Assembly (NCBI GenBank): GCA_964606665.1
Contig: CAZSHS010000058.1
Span: 1 to 16,982 of the forward strand
Source: Aved-18 sp964606665
GTDB taxonomy: Bacteria > Cyanobacteriota > Vampirovibrionia > Obscuribacterales > Obscuribacteraceae
Reading direction: 5' to 3'
DNA: 16,982 bases
Positions 6,821 through 13,939 of this stretch are shown here, one piece after another. Made by a program: the position numbers and the translations under genes. Numbering within the stretch: position 1 is the stretch's first letter; every line of letters starts with the position of its first letter. The notes beneath the pieces are model-generated. The model was not told the DNA's origin. It was given only the letters and a program-made list of their open reading frames with translations, and ran no database searches.

Positions 6821-7405
6821 ATGGAAGACAAAAAATGCTGTGATGCTTATTGGATAAAGCAATTAGCTCAATCGGCATTGTCTCAGCATGAAGCTGAGCA
6901 GAAAGCCTGGATGGCTCAGCACTCGCAAAACGACAAAGACTGTTCCGACTGGATGGATAAGTTATTCGAGCATATGGTCTCGTTTGGCGACCAGTTCAAT
7001 GAGATGACCTCGGATATTTCCAAACATGTAGACTGGGAGACTCCTGCCTTTCATCACGTAGACTGCAATGATGTTTTGCAGGAGTGCGATAAGCCGCCAG
7101 GTGAGCGTGTTTATGCAGGGCATTTGACTTTCTTGCGATGGGCTTTGCTGATGCGTGGCTACAGTCATGAGATTCAAGTCTATATTATTCCGTCAAATAT
7201 GCTTCTGGAAATGAGTATCGGTACTTTCGACAGCAGAATCTATCCGCCTATTGTGCGAATTAAGTTTCATCCCAATTCCACCGAAAAAGCTCACCTGAGA
7301 TATAGCGAAGGGGCCGAGTCGCTCGACAAAGAAATTAATTCTCACGCCCTGCTAGAGCTTGCAAAGGCGTTCTTTTCTGCCTTGGTGGAAAAAGGGCGAA
7401 GCTGA
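6821..7405 (+). CDS. Hypothetical cytosolic protein, unrecognised
   Basis: Predicted 194 residues. ATG 6821 is preceded by AGGA (6809-6812). No signal peptide or membrane segment is visible. The first 65 residues are acidic and rich in Gln, Asp, His and Trp (for example QSALSQHEAEQKAWMAQH) and are probably helical. Residues about 95-155 look like an alpha/beta fold (RWALLMRGYSHEIQVYIIPS, then PPIVRIKFHP), and the C-terminus is helical (ALLELAKAFFSALVEKG). I do not recognise a family. It is 49 bases upstream of a TPR protein on the same strand, so the two may be cotranscribed. The only nearby promoter-like sequence lies about 100 bases upstream and is shared with the antitoxin gene. Confidence 0.6.
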   Translation: MEDKKCCDAYWIKQLAQSALSQHEAEQKAWMAQHSQNDKDCSDWMDKLFEHMVSFGDQFNEMTSDISKHVDWETPAFHHVDCNDVLQECDKPPGERVYAGHLTFLRWALLMRGYSHEIQVYIIPSNMLLEMSIGTFDSRIYPPIVRIKFHPNSTEKAHLRYSEGAESLDKEINSHALLELAKAFFSALVEKGRS

Positions 7406-7454
7406 GCCTGCACAATTAATTATGTATTTCGATTAAATGTAAGAGAATCGAAGT

Positions 7455-8669
7455 ATGTTCAAATTCCCCCTGTCTCCTATCAAACCTGTGCGAGCATATT
7501 TCACGCTTGCAATAGCCGCTATGGCTCTGGGATTCGCTACAGGCAAGCCCATTTCCAATGAGGCAGTGCTTTTTTATTGTAGTAATTTTGAGGCGGCTCC
7601 AAGCTTTTCGGAGCCTGTTAGCAGTTCATATCGTTGGGTCCAGCAGGCTTTTTACGATCTGAAAAGAGGTAAGGGTGGAGACAAGTCTCTTAAATTGCAG
7701 AAGCTTCTTGGCATAAAGCAAGATAAGTTGCTAATCGACGCGTATTTCAACTATCCCAACGACTATGCTGACTTCGGAAATCAAACATTGGTTCAAATTG
7801 ACGGAACCATGCTTGATCTCTCACGCCCAAATATGCCAGAGATGAAAGTAGTTTTTCAATTCTCGTTCAAGAAAGAAAGCGAATTCTTTCAGATGCAAGA
7901 CGTAGAAATTCTAACGCTTGGTGAGTGCAATAAACTCAATCATTTCGCATCATTACTATCTAGTAGTGGGCCAGATGAAGTGGTATCACGCAACAGAAAA
8001 ACAATGAAATATGTTCGATATTCAGATGCATGGTCGCACTTTAATAAGACACGCTCTCATGAAGAATTCAATCGAGCAATTGAGTTGAACCCTGAATGTT
8101 CGTATCTCTATTACTTTGATGGTACGACCTATTTAATGGAAGGTGAAAGCTCGTTAGCTCTTGAGCGATTCAATCAATGCCTACAGTTGGATCCGCATAA
8201 TTCATTTGCCTTAGTAAATCGAGCTATCGCAAAATCAAATTTGAAAGATTTTGCTGGCTCTGTATTTGATACCAATGCTGCCGTGCAAATGAACCCTGGC
8301 AATGCATTTGCGCACATGAATCAGGGCTACGATCATTCCACATATTTCAACTATAAAGAATCTATTCGCAGTTACAGCAAGGCCATTCAACTAAATCCTT
8401 TAGTCTACGATTCTTACGTCAACAGAGCATTGGCTCGCGAAGGTTTAGGCGAAAACTCAATGGCTATGACTGATTATGCAACTGCAATCAAGCTCTATCC
8501 ATCTCGCTTTAGTGCATATATGCAGCGCGGCACTCTATTGATGAGAATGAAAAAGTACAAGGAAGCTCTTGTAGACTTGAATTTTGCCTTGCGCTTTTGT
8601 CCGCGGGATGAAGAGCATCGCAATTCTTTGATGTACATCCAACACTCGCTCTCGCTTATCGCTTTCTAA
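7455..8669 (+). CDS. Exported or membrane-anchored TPR protein
   Basis: Predicted 404 residues. Residues 11-31 (RAYFTLAIAAMALGFATG core) form a signal peptide or anchor, so the protein probably acts in the periplasm. Residues 55-160 form an unrecognised domain with beta character (DLSRPNMPEMKVVFQFSF). From residue about 190 to 395 there are roughly six tetratricopeptide repeats with the usual spacing of small and aromatic residues, for example EEFNRAIELNPECSYLYYFD, ALERFNQCLQLDP, SIRSYSKAIQLNP and MTDYATAIKLYP. TPR arrays are protein-binding scaffolds; the partner is unknown. AAGAGA before ATG 7455 is a modest ribosome binding site. A small hairpin follows the gene. Confidence 0.82.
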   Translation: MFKFPLSPIKPVRAYFTLAIAAMALGFATGKPISNEAVLFYCSNFEAAPSFSEPVSSSYRWVQQAFYDLKRGKGGDKSLKLQKLLGIKQDKLLIDAYFNYPNDYADFGNQTLVQIDGTMLDLSRPNMPEMKVVFQFSFKKESEFFQMQDVEILTLGECNKLNHFASLLSSSGPDEVVSRNRKTMKYVRYSDAWSHFNKTRSHEEFNRAIELNPECSYLYYFDGTTYLMEGESSLALERFNQCLQLDPHNSFALVNRAIAKSNLKDFAGSVFDTNAAVQMNPGNAFAHMNQGYDHSTYFNYKESIRSYSKAIQLNPLVYDSYVNRALAREGLGENSMAMTDYATAIKLYPSRFSAYMQRGTLLMRMKKYKEALVDLNFALRFCPRDEEHRNSLMYIQHSLSLIAF

Positions 8670-8697
8670 AGATCTTCTCGTGCTATGAGTTAAGTTA

Positions 8698-8723
8698 GAG
8701 GCAGAGCTTGCCTCAGGACTTTT
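8698..8723 (+). terminator. Possible weak terminator after the TPR gene
   Basis: GAGGCA (8698-8703) and TGCCTC (8709-8714) form a perfect 6-bp stem with a five-base loop. Four T follow at 8720-8723. The T run is short and offset, so termination would be weak. The rest of the spacer up to 8828 holds only a 29-codon ORF (ATG 8725) that I do not consider a gene. Confidence 0.35.
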
Positions 8724-8828
8724 CATGGCCACAGCAAAAATCTTCATATTAAATAATTGTCGCAGTAAGTACGGCATTGCTAGCCAGATTGGTGTTTCCA
8801 AGACCTATAACTGACAGATGGTGTATCA

Positions 8829-10016
8829 ATGTTCTTAAATTCCAAATTTTTAAATACGTTCTTCTGTGTGCTGATTCTCAGCTCACTTTGTATAGTTGAC
8901 TGCTTAGCTGAAGACAGCGAGTCTGCGCCGCAAAGATCTAAAGATACTCATGCAATTGATGACGTATCACCTACCAAAGCAGTGGAAAAAGAAGCACAGC
9001 GACAAATTGAGGAGAGCCTGGAAGTACCTGAGGAAGCCACTGTTACACCAGACTCGGGCAGTGTTATGTCTACCACTAAGGAAAAGGCAGCTGCGTCGGG
9101 TGAATCAACCTTTATAGGTAAAGATGACCCAGGGGTTAATGCCAAACTTGAGAAAACCAAAAAAGGAAAGCGACCCTCTGTAGCTTTGGCTTTAGGCGGT
9201 GGTGGCGCAAGAGGTGCTGCTCACATTGGTGTTTTGCGAGTATTGAGCGAAGCGGGCATCAAAATAGATTACATTGTGGGCAATAGCATGGGAGCCATAG
9301 TAGGCGGACTTTATGCTGCTGGAGTTCCATTAGATAAAATCGAAACAATCATGCTTGATGGTTCGATGCGTAAAGCCTATATGCCGGGCATGATACCACC
9401 AACGATACTACTAAATCCCACTGAAAGACTGCTGCATCCTTTTCGAAAACACTATGCTGGGCTTTGGTCGGGCAAAAAATTTGGAAAATTTTTGGAAAAA
9501 CAATTACCTGAAGGCGTTGAAAATATCGAGGACACTCCAATTCCCTTTTCAGCCGTTGCCACAAATCTATTGGATGGCAAAGCATACAGAATAAGCGACG
9601 GCAAGTTATCAACCGCTATGCGAGCCAGTTCTACAATTCCAAGTATTTTGCAACCCGTAGCTATCGGCGATAAGGTCTATGTAGACGGGGCTGTGAGGGC
9701 TAACATGCCAGCATCTGGTGCGCGTGATACCGGTGCCGATATTGTTATTGCTGTTTTAGTAGACAATCCATTAGTAATATTGCCCGCTAAAGAGTTTAGA
9801 AGCCTTTCTGGAATTTTGGGACGAATGACAGATGTTATGCTCGCTGTAGCTGATGCTCGACAATTACCTTTTGCAGATATCGTTATCAATCCTGATGTTA
9901 GCGGAATCGGGGTAATTAAGGGAACCCGTGAGGACGCGAAAAAGGCTATTCTTGCTGGAGAGACCGCAACCAGAAAGGCTCTTCCTGCGATTCGAAAAAG
10001 GTTACTGCGTAAATGA
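8829..10016 (+). CDS. Secreted patatin-like phospholipase, paralog 1
   Basis: Predicted 395 residues. Residues 1-27 are a signal peptide with probable cleavage after CLA. Residues 28-115 are a charged, low-complexity linker containing RSKDTHAI, VEKEAQRQIEES and STFIGKDDP, all shared with the second paralog. The patatin domain spans residues about 118-320: Gly-rich oxyanion loop GGGGARG (123-129), nucleophile elbow GNSMG with Ser153, and the dyad Asp in VDGAVRANMP (D286). All catalytic elements are present. Patatins are Ser-Asp dyad acyl hydrolases acting on phospholipids and lysophospholipids; the closest look is the RssA/NTE group rather than plant patatin or ExoU. The C-terminal 70 residues form a helical tail. 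The signal peptide suggests action in the periplasm or outside the cell. No strong ribosome binding site is seen before ATG 8829. Confidence 0.92.
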   Translation: MFLNSKFLNTFFCVLILSSLCIVDCLAEDSESAPQRSKDTHAIDDVSPTKAVEKEAQRQIEESLEVPEEATVTPDSGSVMSTTKEKAAASGESTFIGKDDPGVNAKLEKTKKGKRPSVALALGGGGARGAAHIGVLRVLSEAGIKIDYIVGNSMGAIVGGLYAAGVPLDKIETIMLDGSMRKAYMPGMIPPTILLNPTERLLHPFRKHYAGLWSGKKFGKFLEKQLPEGVENIEDTPIPFSAVATNLLDGKAYRISDGKLSTAMRASSTIPSILQPVAIGDKVYVDGAVRANMPASGARDTGADIVIAVLVDNPLVILPAKEFRSLSGILGRMTDVMLAVADARQLPFADIVINPDVSGIGVIKGTREDAKKAILAGETATRKALPAIRKRLLRK

Positions 10017-10030
10017 TTCTAGAGCTCGCT

Positions 10031-10048
10031 TTAAGGGCAAACGCTTAA
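10031..10048. terminator. Weak hairpin between convergent genes
   Basis: TTAAG (10031-10035) and CTTAA (10044-10048) can pair around an eight-base loop, with T-rich sequence after it on the plus strand. It lies in the 63-base gap between the converging patatin and methyltransferase genes. The stem is short, so this is tentative. Confidence 0.25.
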
Positions 10049-10079
10049 TTTGATTTTGCACGCTCACTGAAAAATTCCA

Positions 10080-10802
10080 CTAATCAGATCCAACTTTGAA
10101 TATCATCTCTTCAGAATGTTTTGCTGAGAATGGTGTTTGATCCCAGTCACCATACATGGTATCGACTATCAAACCGGCTTTGGATAAATGCATTTCAATT
10201 TGTTCTTTGGTCCAGAATCTAAGTACGCTTTGTGATGTCAGCATTTCGTTGGCAAATTTATAATTTAGACTGAATGTCATTTTGTCATTAACAAGGTCGA
10301 TAAATCGTCGAGACTCTTGCACAAAACCATAAGGCGTGTTTAATTCTAAATCGTAATCCCATCTCGATTTCCAATCGATGTTGGGATTGCGCGATTCAAA
10401 TACGATCAAGCCTTCATGCTTCGAATGTTTCTTCATTGTTCTGAAAACGCTTTCCACATCTCTATCTTCGAGCAAAACTTGAAAAGCGTGTCCAGTCATA
10501 ATGATCAAATCAAATAAATGTTCCGATTTGAAATCTTGAGCTTTCGACTGAACCCAAGTAATCTCTGCTGCGTGTTTCTTTTGACGAGCGATACTAAGCA
10601 TCGCCTCAGTTGGATCCGCGCCCGTAACATTGTGACCTTTAGCCGCGTAAGCATCGCACAACAAGCCTGTTCCACAGCCTAAATCAAGAATTCGTTTTGG
10701 TGATTCGCCAGCTAGAGACAAATAAAAATCTCGGTCCTGCGACCAGGGACTATCGAGATCATAAATCTGTGCAAGCTTTGGATTGATGTAGTGTTCATCC
10801 AT
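10080..10802 (-). CDS. Class I SAM-dependent methyltransferase
   Basis: Predicted 240 residues. Motif I, LDLGCGTG (residues 39-46), binds S-adenosylmethionine; the acidic residue after strand 2 is D63 in TGADP. The strand-4 region LFDLIIMTGHAFQVL and a later GLIVFESRNP complete a Rossmann-like fold. The substrate-recognition part (residues 140-240) is beta-rich and not diagnostic; small-molecule methyltransferases of the Methyltransf_25/11 type look similar. The ATG overlaps the end of the GNAT toxin gene by eight bases, so it is the third gene of a tacA-tacT-methyltransferase operon. A link with the toxin system is possible but not shown; it may simply be a passenger gene. Confidence 0.88.
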   Translation of the reverse strand: MDEHYINPKLAQIYDLDSPWSQDRDFYLSLAGESPKRILDLGCGTGLLCDAYAAKGHNVTGADPTEAMLSIARQKKHAAEITWVQSKAQDFKSEHLFDLIIMTGHAFQVLLEDRDVESVFRTMKKHSKHEGLIVFESRNPNIDWKSRWDYDLELNTPYGFVQESRRFIDLVNDKMTFSLNYKFANEMLTSQSVLRFWTKEQIEMHLSKAGLIVDTMYGDWDQTPFSAKHSEEMIFKVGSD

Positions 10803-11313
10803 CAGATGTTTCTCTCAGCGTCTTGAGTAGATCTTTAACCAAAAGCCACATTCTCATTGTGTCTGGGGGGAAAGCTTCAAAATCAAATTTTTCATAGAAA
10901 TGTTTTGCATCTTCGTCGAGAGCATCGACTACCACAGCTCGAATGGGAATTTCTTCTGAAAAATAGGCAACTGAAATAAGCGCATGTCGCAACAGGCGTG
11001 CTCCAAGCCCTTTGCCTTGATGACTAGAGGCTACAGCTAATCTTGCTATAAGAAAAACAGGAATCGAATGTTTTGCTAACCCTTTTTTTACGCGCTCGGG
11101 CGTGCTATCAGAGTGTTCGATAGAAACTACGTTAAAGGTGTAATATCCAATGACATTCTTACTGTCGCCTTCTGTGACAACCATTGTCTTAGTTTGATTT
11201 GAATTTTGACTCTGTAATGCGTGCTTCTTAAGCCATGTAGAAAGCGCTTCTTTGTTACAATCGAATCCATCTAAGATGTGATCCTTGGTCAATGATTCGG
11301 GTTTGTAAATCAA
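10795..11313 (-). CDS. tacT: GNAT-family toxin, TacT type
   Basis: The best start is TTG 11313, two bases after the antitoxin stop, giving 172 residues; the frame is open further upstream but those codons overlap the antitoxin and match nothing. The order of motifs follows TacT/AtaT-type toxins: HILDGFDCNKEALSTWLKKH at the N-terminus, IGYYTF strand, IPVFLIARLAV, the acetyl-CoA pyrophosphate loop HQGKGLG (Q99-G104), and the catalytic Tyr in HFYEKFDF (Y140). Such toxins acetylate the amino group of charged aminoacyl-tRNAs and stop translation. The upstream DUF1778 protein is its cognate antitoxin. All key residues are present, so it should be active. An ordinary N-acetyltransferase is unlikely given the partner. 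Confidence 0.9.
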   Translation of the reverse strand: MIYKPESLTKDHILDGFDCNKEALSTWLKKHALQSQNSNQTKTMVVTEGDSKNVIGYYTFNVVSIEHSDSTPERVKKGLAKHSIPVFLIARLAVASSHQGKGLGARLLRHALISVAYFSEEIPIRAVVVDALDEDAKHFYEKFDFEAFPPDTMRMWLLVKDLLKTLRETSDG

Positions 11314-11314
11314 C

Positions 11315-11593
11315 TTACTTGTCCCAATCGTCGGAGCCGGAGAGCCTTTTGCGAAGGTTGGGGAGTGTTTTGGCTTTACGATTGAGTACCCGCTCCATAA
11401 TTTGCCACTGCTCATCACTAACTACAAAGCGGTTGTTTTCGTGAATTACAGTTTGAGCCGCCACAACCGCTTGTTGACGAATAAACGACGTTGGACTAGT
11501 ACTTTGCATGGAGGCGGCAAGCCTTATTAACTCTTGTTCTTCAAGGCTAAGTCGAATATCAAATTTTTCAGTTTTGGGATTGTTTTTTTGCAT
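11315..11593 (-). CDS. tacA: DUF1778 ribbon-helix-helix antitoxin, TacA type
   Basis: Predicted 92 residues. Residues 10-52 form a ribbon-helix-helix domain (FDIRLSLEEQELIRLAASMQ, then SPTSFIRQQAVVAAQ), the DUF1778 signature. Residues 57-85 (VSDEQWQIMERVLNR and onward) are the C-terminal helical segment that in this family wraps the GNAT toxin and blocks its active site. It is directly upstream of the toxin gene, the standard order. The family represses its own promoter as a complex with the toxin; a promoter with a 10-bp palindrome in its spacer lies just upstream (11618-11645). Confidence 0.9.
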   Translation of the reverse strand: MQKNNPKTEKFDIRLSLEEQELIRLAASMQSTSPTSFIRQQAVVAAQTVIHENNRFVVSDEQWQIMERVLNRKAKTLPNLRKRLSGSDDWDK

Positions 11594-11617
11594 ACCGAGA
11601 CTCGTTTCACTCTTTTG

Positions 11618-11645
11618 AGTATATCATTTGTCATGACATTGTCCA
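11618..11645 (-). promoter_or_regulatory. Promoter and operator of the TacA-TacT operon
   Basis: On the minus strand, TGGACA (11645-11640) and TATACT (11623-11618) are separated by 16 bases, a good sigma-70-type promoter. The spacer contains the perfect 10-bp palindrome TGTCATGACA (11629-11638), well placed for a dimeric ribbon-helix-helix repressor to block RNA polymerase. The antitoxin ATG is 24 bases downstream of the -10. Confidence 0.65.
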
Positions 11646-11771
11646 GACGAAATCGGGAAATTGCTTCAGAGATGTTGTTAGACACTAAAATTTCTTTTCA
11701 GTGCTAAATGAACCTATATTTGTGCGCAAAGCTAGATGCAAATTGGTTCTTTGTTCCTGGGAAATTCGATT

Positions 11772-12953
11772 ATGGTTTTAAATGTTAAATTGCTCTCTTT
11801 GGGGGTGTGCGCTTGTTTCCTTAATCTCAGTGCCAACCTGCCCTGCCTTGCTGAAACCAACAAACGCTATGAGCGCTCGAAAGACACGCACGCCATAGAA
11901 GACATGCCGACCAAGGTAGTCGAAAAGGAAGCACAGCGCCAGATAGAAGAGAGCGCGGATTTGCCCGATAAATCAAAGACCCCAGTTGGCGATGGTAAAG
12001 TCATTTTTAGCCCCGCTGAAAAGAAAAAAACATCTGTAGAGTCCACGTTTGTCGGCAAAGACGATCCTTCTGTAGATGCAAGCGTGCATCAATCAAGTTC
12101 TAATAAACGTCCGACAGTTGCTCTTGCACTTGGCGGTGGCGGTGCTCGGGGAGCTGCTCACATAGGTGTTCTTCGCGTTTTGAAGGAAAATAATATCCAA
12201 ATAGACTATATCGTCGGAAACAGCATGGGCTCTATAGTCGGTGGTTTGTACGCGGCGGGGGTTCCCCTTGAAGAAATTGAGAAAATGGTTCTGGATAACT
12301 CATTGAAGAGAGCCTATATTCCAGGATTTATATTGCCTACGATGATTTTGAACCCACTAGAAAAAGTGTTTCATCCTTTTAGAAAGCATTATGCCGGAAT
12401 TTTTTCAGGCAAAAAATTTGGCAAGTTCTTAGAAGAGAAATTACCCGAAGGCGTTGAAAACGTTGAAGATACGCCAATTCCGTTCTCTGCTGTAGCCACC
12501 AATCTCATCGATGGCAAAGCGTACAGAATAAGTGATGGCAGGCTTTCTACCGCTATTAGAGCCAGTTCTACTATCCCAAGCGTGCTCCAACCGGTGGCGA
12601 TTGGTGACAGAGTTTATGTCGATGGTGGCGTCAGGGCTAACATGCCCGCCTCTGCAGCGCGTGATACCGGGGCTGATGTCGTTATTGCAGTACTTGTTGA
12701 CGAACCATTGAAAGAGCTGCCAGCAAAGAGATTCAGAAAATTGAGCGCCATTGTTAGCCGCCTGGGAGATGTAATGCTAGGTGTCTCAGATGCGCGTCAA
12801 ATGCCATTTGCTGACATTATCATCAATCCGGATGTGAGCGGCATTCCAGTGGTTAAAGGTAAGCCAGACGATGCGAAAAGGGCGATTAAAGCCGGAGAAG
12901 ATGCGACAAACAAAGCTCTTTCCATAATCAAAAAGAGATTGAGTGTCAATTAG
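11772..12953 (+). CDS. Secreted patatin-like phospholipase, paralog 2
   Basis: Predicted 393 residues from ATG 11772, which has GGGAA (11759-11763) at good distance; an in-frame ATG at 11736 would add 12 residues and lacks a site. Residues 1-28 are a signal peptide ending in a CLAE-type cleavage site. The linker repeats the motifs RSKDTHAI, VEKEAQRQIEES and STFVGKDDP of paralog 1. The patatin domain has GGGGARG, GNSMG with Ser151 and the dyad Asp in VDGGVRANMP (D284), so it should be active. From the Gly-rich loop to the C-terminus the two proteins are clearly highly similar (for example RKHYAG--SGKKFGKFLE). It is separated from paralog 1 by the divergent TacA-TacT-methyltransferase operon, whose promoter lies in the 178-base gap upstream. 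Confidence 0.92.
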   Translation: MVLNVKLLSLGVCACFLNLSANLPCLAETNKRYERSKDTHAIEDMPTKVVEKEAQRQIEESADLPDKSKTPVGDGKVIFSPAEKKKTSVESTFVGKDDPSVDASVHQSSSNKRPTVALALGGGGARGAAHIGVLRVLKENNIQIDYIVGNSMGSIVGGLYAAGVPLEEIEKMVLDNSLKRAYIPGFILPTMILNPLEKVFHPFRKHYAGIFSGKKFGKFLEEKLPEGVENVEDTPIPFSAVATNLIDGKAYRISDGRLSTAIRASSTIPSVLQPVAIGDRVYVDGGVRANMPASAARDTGADVVIAVLVDEPLKELPAKRFRKLSAIVSRLGDVMLGVSDARQMPFADIIINPDVSGIPVVKGKPDDAKRAIKAGEDATNKALSIIKKRLSVN

Positions 12954-13006
12954 TGTCCGATTTGACTCATGTCTAATATAGTGCTGCATTATTCTCTCTT
13001 GAGCTA

Positions 13007-13095
13007 TATAATGAAAATAGATAAGGCGATATTTCCGCCTGCATTACCGTAGTTGCATAAGAATTGCCGTTAATCTCCTCATCTGGCTGGCTAGA
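13007..13095 (+). repeat. Promoter/leader repeat, copy 1 (upstream of receiver gene)
   Basis: This begins with TATAATGAAAATAGATAAGG (13007-13026) and ends with the block GTTAAT...CCT..TCTGGC (13069-13088). Copy 2 at 13834-13914 matches 20 of the first 23 bases and repeats the second block at nearly the same distance (62 versus 58 bases from the TATAAT). The TATAAT is a likely -10. A perfect 7-bp inverted repeat, CTCATCT (13078-13084) with AGATGAG (13096-13102), lies just before the receiver gene and could fold in the leader. Confidence 0.6.
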
Positions 13096-13123
13096 AGATG
13101 AGACGGACGAGGCTCAACTTAAA

Positions 13124-13504
13124 ATGTCTAAGGTTTTACTAGGGGAATCGCAAGAGGACCTTGCAATCGCTCTCAGAGAAGGTTTTGTCGCTGAACATTT
13201 TACTGTGGAGATCGAAAACAACGGACTTCGCATTCTCGAGTGTCTCCGGCACAATCAATATGACGTCATTATTCTCGAGATTGCTCTCAGCGGTTTGGAT
13301 GGAATTAGCGTAGTTCGAGATTATAGAGCTAGTGGTGGAAACATTCCTATATTGTTACTTGCAAGCAAACACTCGTCAAGCGAATTGCAATGCGGTCTTG
13401 ATGCTGGTGCAGACGGTTATTTGGTAAAACCATTTTTGTTGAGCGATTTATATGCTCTTTTCGACCTTGTAAGATTGGAAAAAATACCAGAAGCGCCATC
13501 ATAA
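13124..13504 (+). CDS. Single-domain response regulator receiver with Asp-to-Glu phosphoacceptor site
   Basis: Predicted 126 residues from ATG 13124, which starts MSKVLLGE, the usual first strand of a receiver domain. The open frame reaches back to TTG 13064 but those codons match nothing. The CheY-like fold is recognisable throughout: helix 1 EDLAIALREGFVAEHF, strand 3 YDVIILEIALSGLDG, strand 4 IPILLLAS, and GADGYLVKPF near the end. The phosphoacceptor position is Glu52 instead of Asp, the acidic pair after strand 1 is Glu8-Ser9, and the Thr/Ser switch position is Ala80. The active-site lysine (K102) is kept. It is therefore unlikely to be phosphorylated normally and may be locked in one state. 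No output domain follows, and no histidine kinase is nearby. Its 3' end overlaps the truncated SRPBCC gene on the other strand. Confidence 0.82.
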   Translation: MSKVLLGESQEDLAIALREGFVAEHFTVEIENNGLRILECLRHNQYDVIILEIALSGLDGISVVRDYRASGGNIPILLLASKHSSSELQCGLDAGADGYLVKPFLLSDLYALFDLVRLEKIPEAPS

Positions 13505-13725
13505 TCGGTTAAGACATCCCAAACTCTTGCAGGGGACGCCTTAATGATAATATGGCTTACTATGAAGACTTTCTTGCCCGTGTGCAGCTCACTTATGGGC
13601 AGAGCAGAATTTGTTTGTTGAATAGATAAATCGAGTTCTTCTGATTGCAATGCGTAAGGCGATAAAAGTATTGTTGTTATTGCTAGTGAGGCAAGTACCA
13701 ACACTCTCGAGCCCGAGCTATACAT
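13417..13725 (-). pseudogene. Truncated secreted SRPBCC/polyketide-cyclase-like gene
   Basis: ATG 13725 has GGAG (13734-13737) eight bases upstream. Residues 1-27 are a signal peptide (VLVLASLAITTILLS core). Residues 49-75 (GKKVFIVSHIIIKASPARVW and DVLTDYDG) match the start of an SRPBCC/START-like domain, where 'I.ASP..VW.VLTDYD' is the usual opening. A full domain needs about 150 residues, but the frame stops after 102. The final 29 codons overlap, in antisense, the last codons of the receiver gene. The segment GIFSNLTRSKRAY could be genuine family sequence or chance antisense reading; I cannot decide. The 5' end is intact and the 3' two-thirds are missing, so I call it truncated. Confidence 0.6.
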
Positions 13726-13833
13726 TTTCTCACTCCATTAAACCCGACGGTCGCCATCGTTATTATTTAGGGGCTTTGTGAAAACTGGGTCAAAATCGCA
13801 ACTTATTCTAAAAGTCGAATTGTGCAAGCATGC

Positions 13834-13914
13834 TATAATGAAAACAGATAGGGTGACTACACCAAAGTTTTCGTCTCAAAATTATTTTGTCGTTAATTAC
13901 CTAGTCTGGCAACG
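13834..13914 (+). repeat. Promoter/leader repeat, copy 2 (upstream of GlsB-like gene)
   Basis: This is the second copy of the element at 13007. It begins TATAATGAAAACAGATAGGG, and GTTAAT recurs at 13892-13897 followed by CCTAGTCTGGC. The TATAAT is preceded by TGC, forming an extended -10 (TGC at 13831-13833). This is the most likely promoter for the gene at 14027. Confidence 0.6.
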
Positions 13915-13939
13915 CGACGTGTGCCGGTACTTATAGGTC

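Noticed and set aside
8725..8814. Small ORF of 29 codons (MATAKIFILNN...) between the TPR and first patatin genes
   Set aside because: It has a possible AGGA site and a helix-turn-helix-like phrase (IASQIGVSKTY), but it is too short to support as a gene and may be a remnant or chance.
12786..12989. Antisense frame over the 3' end of the second patatin
   Set aside because: No ribosome binding site or domain; covered by a strongly supported gene on the other strand.
13064..13123. Upstream extension of the receiver domain from TTG 13064
   Set aside because: The extension matches no receiver sequence and lies in the leader repeat; ATG 13124 starts exactly at the first strand of the domain.
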